64,000 nucleotides of DNA, taken from NCBI GenBank assembly GCA_003194525.1, contig NBIV01000146.1:140835-204834 (forward strand), read 5' to 3'. Made by a program: the position numbers and the translations under genes. The stretch's first letter is position 1, and each line of letters starts with the position of its first letter. The DNA comes from Gracilariopsis chorda (Eukaryota; Rhodophyta; Florideophyceae; Gracilariales; Gracilariaceae). Shown here one piece after another: positions 10,061-21,464 of the stretch. Below the pieces are notes generated by a model, which ran no database searches, was not told the DNA's origin, and worked only from the letters and a program-made list of their open reading frames with translations.

Positions 10061-12618
10061 TCACCCTCCTACAGTATGAGTAGCATCACCGCAATTTCCA
10101 CGTCTTTCGCGTTGCAAAAGGTGATCATCGGGGAAAATGTAGTCCAGACTCTCAAATATCTGCACAATCACAAACGCTTCCTGCTGGTAGGTACTTCTGT
10201 CTTGTTGTGTGCCCTTGAATGTGCCACCCAAGAATGCCAATGGCTCATGGCGCTGTCTGTTGAACGGTTTCTCTAGCGATAAGGGGTCTGTTTGCGTAAC
10301 GACCACTCACCAATGTTTGTTGGAGGCATCAGTATACACGCAGATAACATTTCCTTTGCGCGGGTATGCTAACTCAATTGCGTTGCGAGATTTTTTTTGG
10401 ATATCCTGTAAAGTTGTTTCCAGTTCTCGGCCTCACGACAAACCGCGCAATGTAATTATTTTGATTGACCGTTTAGGGCAACTTCCGGATTTGGCATATA
10501 CCTCTTCTAGGGTGTTCACCAGCGGTGCGACACGACATTCAAAGTCCGATATCGTGCTAGACATCCAGTGGCAGCAATAGATAACTTCAAGAAGTTCATC
10601 CGCCGTCTTGGGAAAGTGTACATCTTTGAGTCCTCCTACGTTTGTCGGATCCAGCTTGTAGCCCCCTTTTCTCACGATTCTATCACACCACGGGATCTCT
10701 TTCGCAAGCAGTACGCTTTTCTTCGCTGATATGTACAGTTCCTTTTCTGTGCATGCTTCGAGGAATCTCTGCATCACGTCCAGCAGTTTTCTCTCGTTGT
10801 TGGCATGTAGGTTAAAGTCATCTAGCCAAGCGTTCAGATTTTCTCTCAGATTCTTAAAGAGAGGCTTGAAACAGGACTAGACGTAGGTGGTGGCGGTGGT
10901 GAGATCAGTAATAACACGGGTTGAGGAGTATGTACCTTCTGGGCAGACGACTCCACAAGAGGAGTACGAATTATGGTTTATTGACAACTGATAGTAGCGT
11001 TGCAAAAAGTCGATCACTGCAAAGCATGTGCTCCCAGAAAGGTCCTGTATCTCTGAGTTTAAATGTCGCATTGGGCACGCTTGCTTGATAGTTGAAGCAT
11101 TAACTGGATGTAAATCGATCGCCTTCCGGTACTTAGCGCTTCACCCGATTTTTGGCACTGGTAATGGTGCGGCCTGCTATTCTGCGTGAGCATTGGGTAT
11201 CTGAAATCCAAAGTCTACTAGCTTGGTGACATACGCTTTCAGAAATGGTCTTTGCGGCCCTGCATAACGTCGCGACCTAACTTTTACCGACCATTTTGTG
11301 GGATCGACCTTGATCTCCCTCGGAGACATTCTTCCTCGTCCGGTTTTTGCCCAGCCTCAATCGAAAACCGACTTTAACTCTCTCTCCATGCGATCCAATG
11401 TTCCTGCCCTTTATTAAGAGATGCCATTTTGCTGGGCGTCGGAGTCTAGATCTCATAGGGCTTTATCAACATCTGCAGGCTCTTCATCCCCTAAATCAAT
11501 GCAGACATTGGCATCAGCTAACCCATCATCACCCTCCTATTAACCGCTATGAAATGTTGCAACTTTCAGAAGTGATGCGATTTGGTAAGATTGTTGACTT
11601 TCTACGGACTTCTTTCGTGCGAAAGCCTCAGGTAAGTTAATAGTGCCATTATGTTTGTCATAAATCGCCGCCAAGATGGCTTTATTGTCACAAAACCCCA
11701 ACAGAACGGACCTGATGGCCGACGAGCACATATTTCAGATTAGTATCAGCAATTTCCCAAGCAGATTCACGTAAAATTAGTGTTGTTCTATTTGGAATAC
11801 GCAGACTAACATCTAGGGTTAACTTTTTCTTGCACACAAGCTCGCAGTGTGAGGATAACGTCGCATTTGTATGTAGAGCATGTTGCTGTATGTGTGTGGA
11901 AAGTGTAATATCATGGGGTGACAGGGCACTCCAGTTTGCTTGATGGGATCGTAGATGGTGGATGGAATGGCATTGGTGTCCGCACCCTGTTTGCCTAAGA
12001 CCACAACTTCTACAGCACCTTTCCCAAAATAAGCGGTAAGCAGTGATGAATGAGAATCAATCTTATCAGCACCAATTTGTTTAATTGCACCCTTTTGCTC
12101 GCCTTTGAATTTCATGGCCTCTTGCCGCGCCTTGTTTCTCTCGCAGTACTCCTTACGAAGCTATTTCTTCTGCTCTTCCGTGGCTATTGGGCAATCTGAA
12201 ATAAAATGCCGTCCATCGCATTCAGGTAGCCAACCCGGGGGTAAGTCTTTTGCTAATCTCTCAGTGCTTCCTTCAGTTTCCACTCGATGGTCATGCTCTT
12301 TTCCTCGCTTGCGGCAGTTCTCACCTTTCATTTCTTCCCAAATTTTTTTTTGCGAGAAGACCTTTGGCGTGGTTGTGCGTTGTTGTCGGAACTGGTGATA
12401 GAATCAGAATCCGATGCACAAAAAGCTGTTCCACGATTGCCATCATACTTGCATGCCTGCGTTATCAGCTTTCGCATGAAAGTTCCGAAGTCCTTGCTAG
12501 ATTCTTAATTCTTGCACCATTCTACGAGATACTTCATACGTTGCTGTAGCGCCTTAGGCCTAATAAACTTCAAGACATGGCATATGGCAATGTGTGGCCT
12601 AGTCGTTGACTATGCAAG
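10061..12618 (-). pseudogene. gypsy-3 relic: gag, protease, RT, RNase H (broken)
   Basis: Minus-strand Ty3/gypsy of a family distinct from the other three. From right to left: gag core with HVLKFIRPKALQQRMKYL (about 12.57-12.5 kb); zinc-knuckle remnant CDGRHFISDCP (about 12.2 kb); a protease piece with VEVVVLGKQGADTNAIP (11819-12115), where the catalytic Asp of the D-x-G-A motif is Lys; RT with CFAVIDFLQRYYQLS (10877-11071) and WCDRIVRKGGYKLDP (10433-10777); RNase H start HEPLAFLGGTFKGTQ (10061-10306). No integrase or LTR is visible. Many frameshifts. It is cut on the right by gypsy-4, and the gag frame seems to resume after it at 17505. Confidence 0.7.
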
Positions 12619-12825
12619 TGCAACTGGGATGTTTTCTCTTTACACAACTGTTCTTCTGACGGATCGATGAGCGTCCTCTTCTGGCACAAAGACTAGAACT
12701 TCCTCCTTAAGTATACTACCTATGATCACGACCTTTCGCATGCTCTGCAACTCTTCGGACTCTCATTCCAATTACAAGCACCCGACAGTGTCCTTCAATT
12801 GCGTTTCTCAATTGCGCCCGTTGCA
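12619..12825 (-). repeat. gypsy-4 3' LTR
   Basis: 207-bp LTR, direct repeat of 17298-17504, with TGCAAC...GTTGCA ends. Confidence 0.85.
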
Positions 12826-12867
12826 CTATTGTCATCCCTCTCCTTGTTGACGTCCACGTCAATGTTT

Positions 12868-15800
12868 TCAATGTAGATGGGGTAGCAAATTCTTTTGAAC
12901 GATGTATCTATGAAAAGCATCTGTTAACGTCCCATCCTTATCGACAAAGTCTTTTGTAGGTTGCCATTGCGCGTCATGCGTAGTAGAGTTTTCCATGAGG
13001 GTCAAACATTGATATCCTCGGCCGCGACGTCGATGGGCAAGAATACGATCCACCTTGAACAACGGTATAGAAGCAGTAGCATCCACAGGTGCAGGAGAAG
13101 ATCTACAACTCTGTGCCAGATCTTCAGGCTGCTCGACGTGAGGCTTTGTGTGCGATACATGAACAACTGGATAAATTCGAAAGTGACGAGGCAATTTCAG
13201 TCGAACCGCATTTCTTCCAACAAGTTCCTCAATAAGAAACGGGCCATACCTCCTCGCTGAAAGCTTTGAAGACTGTTGTGCATTACTGTACGAATCTTTG
13301 AAAAGCTTATGTGATATCCAGACACGGTCACCTATACCGTAGGAAGGCTTCTTGAAATGAACACTGGCTTCTGCTATTTGCTTCGCCTTAGCAAGTTTGT
13401 GAGCGTATTGAGCGTCTTCCATTACCGCCTTTAGACGCTGACGGAAATCCGATAATGATTCCAGCTGTGTCGGAGTTCCAAGAAGCATCTCCAGTGGACC
13501 TTTTGGTTGCCATCCTAAGTCTACCTCAAAAGGTGAAAGACCAAGATCCTCAGACACTGCTGAATTATAGGCAAACTCAGCACAAGGAAGAAAAAGATCC
13601 CAATCATCCTGCTCGTAATTACAAAAACACCTGATGTAGTTCTCGACCATCCTATTCATCACCTCCGAAGCACCATCAGTTTGCGGATGTTTGGTCGACG
13701 ACATACGTAGTGTCACTCCACAAAGTCGCATAAGCTCCGTCCAGAACTGGGAGGTGAACTTGGGGTCACGGTCGGATATGATATCATCAGGAAGGCCATG
13801 ATGCGGGAAGAGGTGTGTGAAAAACAAATTTGCGACATCGTGGACTTGGTCAGTAGTCTTACAAGCAATGAATCGAACTCTTCGAGACAAACGGTCAACC
13901 CAGGTCGAAATAGCATCAAATCCTCGAGGGGTTTTGGGTAGTTTCACAATAAATTCTGTTGCCAACAAACCCCACCTTCGTGTGGGAATAGGAAGCGCTG
14001 CCGGGTCATTCAACACTTGCCCATGAAAATCTTTCTGTTGTTGACAGACGGAGCACCCATCGCAATACTGACGAACATGCTTCGTCTTGTGCTTCCAATG
14101 AAATTCTCCGAGCCTAGCCAAGGTCTTCGAAAACGCAAAATGGCCAGCTAACTTTGAATCGTGAGCTAGCTCAAGAACCGCTTTTCTTGCATGAGATGGT
14201 ACGCAGAGTTTACCTTTGTAAAACAGTTTCGAATCTCGTGTGGAGAAAGAAGGCAACAATTCCTCAACTCTTCGTAGCTGCTTTCGATCTGTGGGCCCCT
14301 TGCCATTCAAGGCAGCCATAATGGGCCCAAACTGTTGGTCTTGGTCATAGCGGCAAACAACCTGCCCAACATCCAGCAGAGACGGCGTGCTGCACTCCAC
14401 TTGCTGGAGAGACAAACGATCCGGGATACGGGAAAGGGAGTCCCCAAGTACATGAATCTTACCCTGCACAAGATTCATCTCCCTAATATTAAACATGACC
14501 AGCGTATCCAACCAACGCGCTTCACGCCTATTCACGGACTTCTTAGTCAGGAAATTCTTCACAACCTGATTATCCGTCAAAACATCAAATGTAGACCCCT
14601 CAAGATAGCACCGAAAACGTTGGAGCGGGGAAACAAGAGCCAAAAGCTCTCTCTCGTTAGCAGTATAGTTCTGCTCAGTTACCGTGAGCTTCTTAGAAGT
14701 AAAAGCCACCGCTCGATCTCGACCGTCAGAATCCAATTGCGTCAATGTAGCTCCAATGGCCACCTGAGAGGCATTAATGTGAACTCGAAATGGTTTAGAC
14801 CAGTCAGGGGGAACAAGAACCGGAGCGGTCATCAACGCCGACTTCAAGTCCATAAACGCAGCTTGCGCAGACTCATCCCACTGACGAATACCAGCGCGCT
14901 TCTGCAACAGGACATACAAAGGCGCCGCACGAGCTTAAAACCCACGTATAAATCGGCGGAAAAACTGGACCAACCCAAGGAAACTACGTAGCTCTGTCAA
15001 GTTGATAGGTCGAGGCCAGTTCTGAATGACTTCGACTTTATGCGGGTGTACGCGTATGCCATCTCGTCCGACAACCAGACCCAAAAAATCAGCCTCCTCA
15101 AGCATAAACGAGCACTTCTTTGGAGAAGCATAAAGTTTATGCTCTTGCAATCGTTCCAAAACCATGCTAATATGAGCAAGATGTTCCTCCTTGGTGTCAC
15201 TGTATATAAGGATATCGTCGATATATACAACCACGAACCGATCAATATAGTCGTGAAGAACACGGTTCATCAGCGACTGAAAGGTTGCCGGCGCATTGCA
15301 CAACCCCATGGGCATCACCAAGTACTCAAATTGTCCATATTTGGAGTTGAAAGCCGTCTTCTCAACATCGGAAGGACGCAGGCGTATCTGATGGAAACCC
15401 GTCTTGAGGTCTAGCTTTGAGAAAAAACGGGCCTTCCCCAAACGATCGAACATTTCATCACATCGCGGCAAAGGGGCATTATTCCGCTTGGTTATCCGAT
15501 TTAACCCACGATAGTCAACAACACCGCGCAACGCTCGTCCAGGCTCCTTAACAAAAAATAAAGGAGAGCCATAAGGGGACCTGCTTGGTCGTATCTTGCC
15601 GGAGCGCAAGAGCTTGTCAACATATTCGCGGGCAGCAACCAACTCGGCTGGCGACAACTGATACAGTGGACGATGTGGCGGTTGGCTGTCTGGTATAGTA
15701 TCAATAGCATGATCCACATCACGCTTGGGTGGTAGTCCATCGGGCAGCTCCTCCTGAAAGACATCCTCAAATTGATGCAACAAAGCGCAGAGATCCGGAT

Positions 15801-16386
15801 CGTCTTCATCTAACAGTTTTGCCTTCGGGCCCTCAGGCCTAGATGCCGGAGAAAATTGCGACGAAGACACCTGGACAACCCGAAAGACTTCGACGCCCTG
15901 TTTTCCTCGGCGGAGCAGACGACAAAATTTCTTCACTCCAATGTTTGTGACCTGCAAGGCCGAGCGACGCGACACTGGACTAGCTTTAAGAAGATGACCA
16001 CCAACGGCAAGGGTTCGAGCGCGGTAATCGGCCTGTGGATTTTCCTCAGTGTGCCATGGCATGCCGAGTAAAACATCGTAACGACAGTCCGCCACAACCC
16101 AGTTTCCTGTGTAAGAGTAAGACCCGAGTGAAACGGTCCCATTTGCGACCATTTCAGTAGATTTTTCTTGAGCACCTCGCTTAGAATGGCTCACATCAAT
16201 CAACACAGGCGCGAAAGTAAGCAGATGCTCATTAGCGCGAGCAAACGCCCGTGATATCACATTTGTCGAGCACCCATCATCCTTCAGCACTTGAGCAGGA
16301 ATACTATTGAACGTTCCATCCAGGACCAATAATGGAACACACGGAACTTCGGCAGATCCCGAATCACAAAGGTTCTGCAACGACAC
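12868..16386 (-). pseudogene. pol: gypsy-4 pol polyprotein with one in-frame stop
   Basis: The upstream piece (16386-14935, 483 codons) holds a retropepsin with LKDDGCSTNVIS and LLGMPWH, and a reverse transcriptase with KLDLKTGFHQIRL and the YIDD active site. The downstream piece (from 14919, 683 codons) holds RNase H, an HHCC-like YCDGCSVCQQQKDF, integrase core and a C-terminal chromodomain-like segment (FKVDRILAHRRRGRGYQ). The two are one frame: RRFIRGF, a TAA at about 14935, then ARAAPLYVLLQK, where a sense codon is expected. In the integrase the first catalytic Asp of the usual D-F-I-V is Glu (ATEFIVKLP); SDRDPKF and the later Glu (GASEVMNR) are present. Catalysis is therefore doubtful apart from the stop. 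Confidence 0.88.
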
Positions 16387-16439
16387 GTCACCATAAACAC
16401 GTCCTTCTAACGTGCACTTCTTGATTCTAGAAGGACTTT

Positions 16440-17282
16440 TTAGTTTTCCGAACTGTCAGAATATACACTATCATGATGCTCTTCCGACCCTAACGCCGCC
16501 TCAATATTGGCTACAAAAACATTACCAGCCCCACCCTTTTTACGATGCATCCACGGACGACACCCTGGCTTATGAAAATAGAAACAAGCGTTGTTACGAA
16601 TGTCCTCTAGGCGTTGCTTTGAACGCGGAGGCTTATGCACTTGTGTATTTCCAATTTCCATAGGCGCAGGTGCGGACATATTTTCAGCAGCAGATTTAGG
16701 TTCGTTCAGATCGGAAAGTAAAGAAACACCAGAAAATGCAGCTTCGACGCGCATAGCAATTTTTGTGGCTTCTTCGAATTCTTGACAATTGGCCTTTCGT
16801 ACCTCGAACTGAATCTTTGTCTGCAATCCACTCACAAATTTGTACTACTTCTCGCTAGAACTCATGTCCGGAATGGTGAGAACTATGTTTCGAAACCGAG
16901 AAAGATACTCGGATACAGAGCTCGTTTGCTTACATGAATGCAATGCATGCCGAGCACGTCTTTCATGGTCTTCTGGAACAAACTCTTTGCGTATGGCACT
17001 CACAAAAGTCTCCCATGTCGTTGGGCTTGAACCCGCTTTCAAAAGCGTATACCACCAAATTGCTGCAGTATCCGTGAGTAGGGTTGTAGCATAGGAAATT
17101 CGATTCTCATCCAAGAAGATGACATTCCCGTTCGCAAGCTGGATAAGATTGAAATACTGTTCAACTTTATACAACCACGTGTTGACAACAAGGAAGTCTC
17201 GTGCTTCACTAAATGGCTGCGGCTTGTTCGGCTTCAGATTGATCGATCCAGAAGGATTAGGCGTAGGATTTGTGTTTTCCAT
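16440..17282 (-). pseudogene. gag: gypsy-4 gag with one in-frame stop
   Basis: Starts at ATG 17282 (MENTNPTPNPSG). Residues about 30-145 match Retrotrans_gag (WLYKVEQYFNL, AAIWWYTLL, FRKEF-like IRKEFVPED, SEYLSRFRNI). A TAG after SSEK (about 16846) splits it from the rest, which continues in the same frame as YKFVSGLQTKIQFEVRK. The nucleocapsid part has CFYFHKPGCRPWMHRKK, a CCHC-type knuckle in which the second Cys is Phe. The gene ends at 16440; pol starts at about 16386. Confidence 0.85.
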
Positions 17283-17283
17283 A

Positions 17284-17296
17284 GCGATTGCTACCA
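17284..17296 (-). promoter_or_regulatory. gypsy-4 primer-binding site
   Basis: TGGTAGCAATCGC on the minus strand, one base inside the 5' LTR. TGG pairs with a tRNA CCA end. It differs from the PBS of gypsy-1 and gypsy-2, so this family uses another primer tRNA. Confidence 0.65.
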
Positions 17297-17297
17297 G

Positions 17298-17504
17298 TGC
17301 AACTGGGATGTTTTCTCTTTACACAACTGTTCTTCTGACGGATCGATGAGCGTCCTCTTCTGGCACAAAGACTAGAACTTCCTCCTTAAGTATACTACCT
17401 ATGATCACGACCTTTCGCATGCTCTGCAACTCTTCGGACTCTCATTCCAATTACAAGCACCCGACAGTGTCGTTGAATTGCGTTTCTCAATTGCGCCCGT
17501 TGCA
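17298..17504 (-). repeat. gypsy-4 5' LTR
   Basis: Direct repeat of 12619-12825 (207 bp). Confidence 0.85.
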
Positions 17505-17625
17505 GTGCACCACTAAAGATACACGGTATATATCTGACTTAGATTTTGCACCCTCGTCCTCTCTTCGAAAGATATGTCATTGCCTTTTGAAAAGAGTTTC
17601 TCAGGCTTATTAAGAAGGAGATACG
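17505..17625 (-). pseudogene. gag: Possible gypsy-3 gag remainder beyond gypsy-4
   Basis: One minus frame stays open (LNKPEKLFSKGNDISFERED) up to the gypsy-4 border, which fits the gag of gypsy-3 having been split by gypsy-4. The joined frame has a shift, so the link is tentative. Confidence 0.3.
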
Positions 17626-17638
17626 TAACATAACGTGG

Positions 17639-17762
17639 TTATCTCACTACCTCCACGTTCACAACTGCCCCACAGTTCAAATATCTGATATTTGGTTCGC
17701 CCCAGAGTTCCAATATCAGATATTTGAACCCCGTAAAATATTGAACTACGAAAGTGAGATAA
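17639..17762. repeat. 124-bp foldback element
   Basis: Outer 10-bp inverted repeats (TTATCTCACT at 17639-17648 and AGTGAGATAA at 17753-17762) enclose a second inverted pair (GTTCAAATATCTGATATTTGG at 17675-17695 and its near-complement at 17710-17729, one indel). This looks like a small MITE or other foldback. No clear target duplication was found. Confidence 0.6.
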
Positions 17763-18257
17763 GAGCTGGCAAAGTCCCTTACGCAAGCGTCGCTTATTAC
17801 CTTGGTTTGGAATGTGTGTGGGCAGAGCGGTGCTCATAATTAGAGCTTGGCTGCCAGAATTTTATGGGAAAGTCGTATCGGACCATGTGCTATGTTATTC
17901 GGACGAGAATCCTCCAAACTTCGATCACTGACCCTTTCGACTTGTTCGCAGATGGCTACAAAACTTACACTTTTTTCGTCTTCACCTGTTTCATATTCCA
18001 GAACGGTGCCGTGGGGAGGCTATCGCAAGAAATGCGCAACGTCGCCAATTTCGTTTTGAAAAGGCGAGACCGCGGCGGTCATCGATCGTCGTAAACCAGC
18101 ATCAAAGATGCTCTGTTCTGATCTCATGGCAACAAAATATGGCTTCGGATCCCTCCCATGGCAGCGTCAGACGAACAAAAACCTGTACCACGTCGACAGC
18201 TTTCGTTCTTGTTGGCACCCACGAATGTCATACAACATACCCTCTTCTGTCGAATCA
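17763..18257. other. No gene recognised
   Basis: Short ORFs only, none with recognisable motifs. This is the 3' side of the VOC gene. Confidence 0.4.
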
Positions 18258-18656
18258 TTACGCGTGATGAGTAAACTCAATACGTACACCACACGGTTCG
18301 CAGCACATGAAGTGGGTCAGCGGCAGCCCGGCGATAGGCTGCGGGCCGAACTCAATTCGAACACCACCAATTCCTCTCACGATGTCGTACGCCTTGTTCA
18401 ACGCGTCAAGCGACGATACTTTGATTGCCAGATGGTGCAGGCCAACATTGGTAGTGCGGTCGAACTCAACGGGTTCTGGCGACTTGGCCTGCCAGACTGT
18501 TATGAGAGTAGAGCCATCAGACAAGAATACGGAAGGGTAATCGTCGACTCCGCCGGCTTTTCTAAACCCGACTGACTCGAAGAACGATACAGTCTTGGAT
18601 AGGGTTGATACTGTTAGCCCTACGTGGCTCACGCCGAGCGTTAGTGCGTTGGACAT
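18258..18656 (-). CDS. VOC-family (glyoxalase/dioxygenase-fold) protein
   Basis: 132 residues, ATG at 18656, intact. The N-terminus GVSHVGLTVSTLSKTVSFFESVGF is the classic first beta-alpha-beta unit of the vicinal oxygen chelate fold. The middle GLHHLAIKVSSLDALNKAYDIV is the second unit, and the end CCEPCGVRIEFTHH supplies the last strand. The His near the start of each half and the Glu in RIEF are in positions used to bind a divalent metal in such enzymes. Size fits a single-domain lyase, thiol-transferase or dioxygenase; the substrate cannot be told. It is a free-standing host-type gene between transposons. About 200 bp upstream contain only short frames. Confidence 0.82.
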   Translation of the reverse strand: MSNALTLGVSHVGLTVSTLSKTVSFFESVGFRKAGGVDDYPSVFLSDGSTLITVWQAKSPEPVEFDRTTNVGLHHLAIKVSSLDALNKAYDIVRGIGGVRIEFGPQPIAGLPLTHFMCCEPCGVRIEFTHHA

Positions 18657-19280
18657 TTTCAGGTAGATGAACTTGAATCGAACTGGAGGCGGGGCTTGAA
18701 GCGTTGACGACGTGATCGACTCCAGGTTGTAAACACCGAGGACACCGATTCGAGATTTATGTGCAGATCATTTGGCTGACATTTCTCCGCTTGTACGAGT
18801 TTAGGCCAATCAGTGAGCGCCATCGTTGTCCGCAGCGAGTAATACTTTCTTATCATTTCGATTTACAGGTTTTTTGATCACGCTGGCATTTCTATGGTTT
18901 CTATTTCTATTTCCGCCCTAATGTTGCAGCCGTAAACGGTACGCTTACAAAGCATGGGAATGCACATCGCCGCCGTGCATATTTGGCGGACATTTCTCGC
19001 CATTCAGGTGGTCACCAAAGATGAGAAACGAACTGGGCTGTGATTGATGAAGAAGCTTTCCGGACTGTGCATCGAATGAACGGATGTTATCGTCAGTGTG
19101 AAAGAGAAAAATGCTCTTCGAGGTGGCTGCACTCTAGAACTGTAAATAAAACTCCGTTTGTTCTATGTATTTCAGCTTGAATCTTCCAAGACAGTTTGAT
19201 ACTGAGCACGACAGATCTTTTAGTTCTACTTTCCCCTAAGGATGAACGGATTGAATAGCAGTGTGTTGTAACAAAGGGAT
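18657..19280. other. Upstream of the VOC gene; no gene recognised
   Basis: No convincing coding frame; a small minus ORF (18659-18856) has no recognisable features. Confidence 0.4.
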
Positions 19281-19281
19281 G

Positions 19282-19419
19282 GTGAATGAAGTCTGACCTT
19301 CTCCAGATGGAGGGGAAGGTCGGCTGACGCTCATTTTATACATATCTTGTAGCGGTCTAGAGACGTGTATGAATACGCTACACGCTAGCTACTGTCCGTG
19401 AACATGACAGCTACAAGCT
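19282..19419. repeat. Dispersed repeat, copy 1
   Basis: About 138 bp closely matching 54810-54943 (shared GTCTGACCTTCTCCA, GCTGACGCTCATTTTATACA, CTAGCTACTGTC). It includes a hairpin GACCTTCTCC...GGGGAAGGTC. Copy 1 has one copy of the 33-bp motif that is tandemly repeated in copy 2. Probably a small non-autonomous element or shared 3' flank. Confidence 0.65.
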
Positions 19420-19628
19420 ACAGCTTGCGATTGATTGTTTTGGTAGTTTCTTCAACCATTTGCCGTTTGCATCGCAATATCATCCGCTTTGAAGCAGTGG
19501 TTTTCATACGTCGAGCAAAGAGAACAAATGCGTTTGGCTTTGTCCATAATAATAGTATAGTTTATATATAAGATGTTCAGATATTATCAATACGGAAAAA
19601 CTGTTATTCGGTGCACCATCACAGGTTT

Positions 19629-20231
19629 CTATGCAACCCACCACTCTATCGGCATCGGTTCTGCAAAAATACATGTCTCCCAGTCCATTTGCGCCACCTG
19701 CTCATAAATGCAAGCATCTCTGATTTTGCCCAGATTGGCGAAAAGACTGTTGTACACTCTGCTCATGCTAAGAATTGTGTTCAACGTACAAATTTTGAGA
19801 CTCTTCTTCTTCTTTTGAATTGGTTTCTTTTCGGACCGCGTTGTTCTAGAGACCTTATTGTGTCTCGCTTTGGCTTTCAACGGTTTGCTGGTCACTCTAC
19901 GCGTAGAACAGAGCCCTTTCTTATTTGTTCTGTTAGGTAGCGCAGGGCTCTTTTTTCTGTATAATGTGTCGTACACGATTTTGTTAAGATTAGCAAACCG
20001 ATTGTAGTGGATCCTACTTGTGCCCAGTATAGTTTTCAAGGTGTTAATTTTGAGATTCCTCATCTGCTTCCGAGTGCTCTTATTTTCCAAATGTCGTGTT
20101 GCTGAGCACTTGTTGCGCCTTGCGTTAGTCTTTAAGGTATTGCTGAACACAGAACTTGTAGAAGACACGCCTTTTCTAGTTTTGTGCTTAGCTATGGTGG
20201 GGACTATCTTTTCGAATGCTTTGGAAAGCAT
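19629..20231 (-). CDS. Basic protein with two 74-residue repeats (unknown)
   Basis: 200 codons from ATG 20231 to TAG 19629. Residues 18-91 and 103-176 align without gaps; I count 34 of 74 identical. The best-kept part is the end of each unit: NLKINTLKTILGTSR...RFANLNKI against SLKICTLNTILSMSR...LFANLGKI. Each unit opens with a Lys/Arg-rich stretch followed by a hydrophobic helix-like segment, suggesting nucleic-acid binding or nuclear location. There is no signal peptide. The C-terminal 24 residues (EQVAQMDWETC to EWWVA) are acidic/aromatic and unrepeated. Preservation of the repeat at protein level argues that this frame is translated. Family not recognised; neighbours give no clue. Confidence 0.55.
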   Translation of the reverse strand: MLSKAFEKIVPTIAKHKTRKGVSSTSSVFSNTLKTNARRNKCSATRHLENKSTRKQMRNLKINTLKTILGTSRIHYNRFANLNKIVYDTLYRKKSPALPNRTNKKGLCSTRRVTSKPLKAKARHNKVSRTTRSEKKPIQKKKKSLKICTLNTILSMSRVYNSLFANLGKIRDACIYEQVAQMDWETCIFAEPMPIEWWVA

Positions 20232-21464
20232 TATTTTTGAAATCGTACTCTTAATTATTAGGTAGTGCTTGCTGTTTTATGAATATGTTCAAGACCGATA
20301 CTCTTTAAATTCAAAACTTCGGTGAGCTTTTGTACGGCAACAGTTTCCGGGTCAATGCTGTCCATATGTATGGTTTTTGCAACGGCGAACAATGTATGAA
20401 ATCAAGAAAGAAAATAGTTCCTCTTCTATCAATCAGAAGAAATGGGGCTTCATATATTTCAAAAAACTTTTCTATGAATTCCAGAGGCAAATGGTATAGA
20501 AATGGAAATGAATACTAAACACTGAACCGTCGGATCAATATCTCTGATAATAATATGCGCCTGAATTATGAGACATAAATGCTGCAAATAGAGAGGTATT
20601 CTTTTGTCAAAGAGAGTAATACAACCCTAAAGTGTGCAATCGTTCTCATTGCCGAGAAGCAGACTTCTGATAATCCATAACATAGCAAACATTTACGCCA
20701 GTAATCAGAACAGCTTGAGTCGTTTGCATTTATTAATGGAACCCACATGTTGACCACTGAAAAGGTTGTGAGAAAGAACGTTAAACCTAAATGTATCTGT
20801 ACTTACATGCTGATGATTTGAAGAACCATTCAAAGCGGTCCGCAATCGGTCATATTCAGCCAAATCCTAGAAACTTTGCTAAGAGAAGAAAACGAGAACA
20901 GAGAGAACAGTGCGCAAAAAACCCAATGAGATCTACCGGTGCATAGCCCATGGACAACCATTGACGTAGGGCATAGAACACATCCAAGCCTGTAACAAGA
21001 AAAAAACTGACCTGTAATGTACTCTGAAGCTTTCCAAAACAGGAATATCCACTCCATAGGCCATTTTGAATGTCGCATCGCAGAAGTGCCACTGCTCGTC
21101 TCTACTGTTGCGTCTACGTCATATAAGACTTTCTCCTACAAGATGATCGCAAATAAAGCTCATGCCATAGGAAGTGATGTCGTCATTGAGACAGATTACG
21201 CTATCAGCATGTAAGCTTTCGTGACGCCATGAATAGCGAAATTCTATAGAATTGCTTTCGACTAAATTGCGTCACCTAAGAATCGTGTGACTCTCATAGA
21301 TTCTTGTCTGCCCTTGTTCTAATTAACCATCCGCATCGACGACTAATCTTTACTTAGGGGCCTCGCGACTCCTCCACCGCAAGTAAGTCAACTGCCCAAA
21401 TCGAAGTGATCGAAAGAAAGTTGTTTGGACCAAAGCTCGAAGAGAGAAAAACAAAAACACAACA
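20232..21464. other. No gene recognised
   Basis: Only short AT-rich frames on both strands. The last 130 bp before 21465 resemble the 5' flank of the gene at 57181 (both have ATCTTTACTTA and a GTGATC(A/G)AAAG stretch), so they belong to the duplicated pseudogene. Confidence 0.45.

Larger units (their letters stand above)
12619..17504 (-). mobile_element. gypsy-4: nearly complete chromodomain Ty3/gypsy
   Basis: A 4.9-kb element bounded by 207-bp direct LTRs that start TGCAAC and end GTTGCA. By eye the LTRs differ at only two positions (TCCTTCAATT against TCGTTGAATT), so insertion is recent. Order on the minus strand: 5' LTR, PBS, gag, protease-RT-RNase H-integrase-chromodomain, purine tract AGGAGAGGGATGACAATAG, 3' LTR. 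Flanking 5-mers are TGCAA and TGCAC, a possible but imperfect duplication. Two in-frame stops (one in gag, one in pol) and substitutions in gag and integrase make it non-autonomous as read. Confidence 0.88.

Noticed and set aside
19611-19940. Plus-strand 109-codon ORF
   Set aside because: It is antisense to the minus-strand protein whose repeat structure supports that frame.
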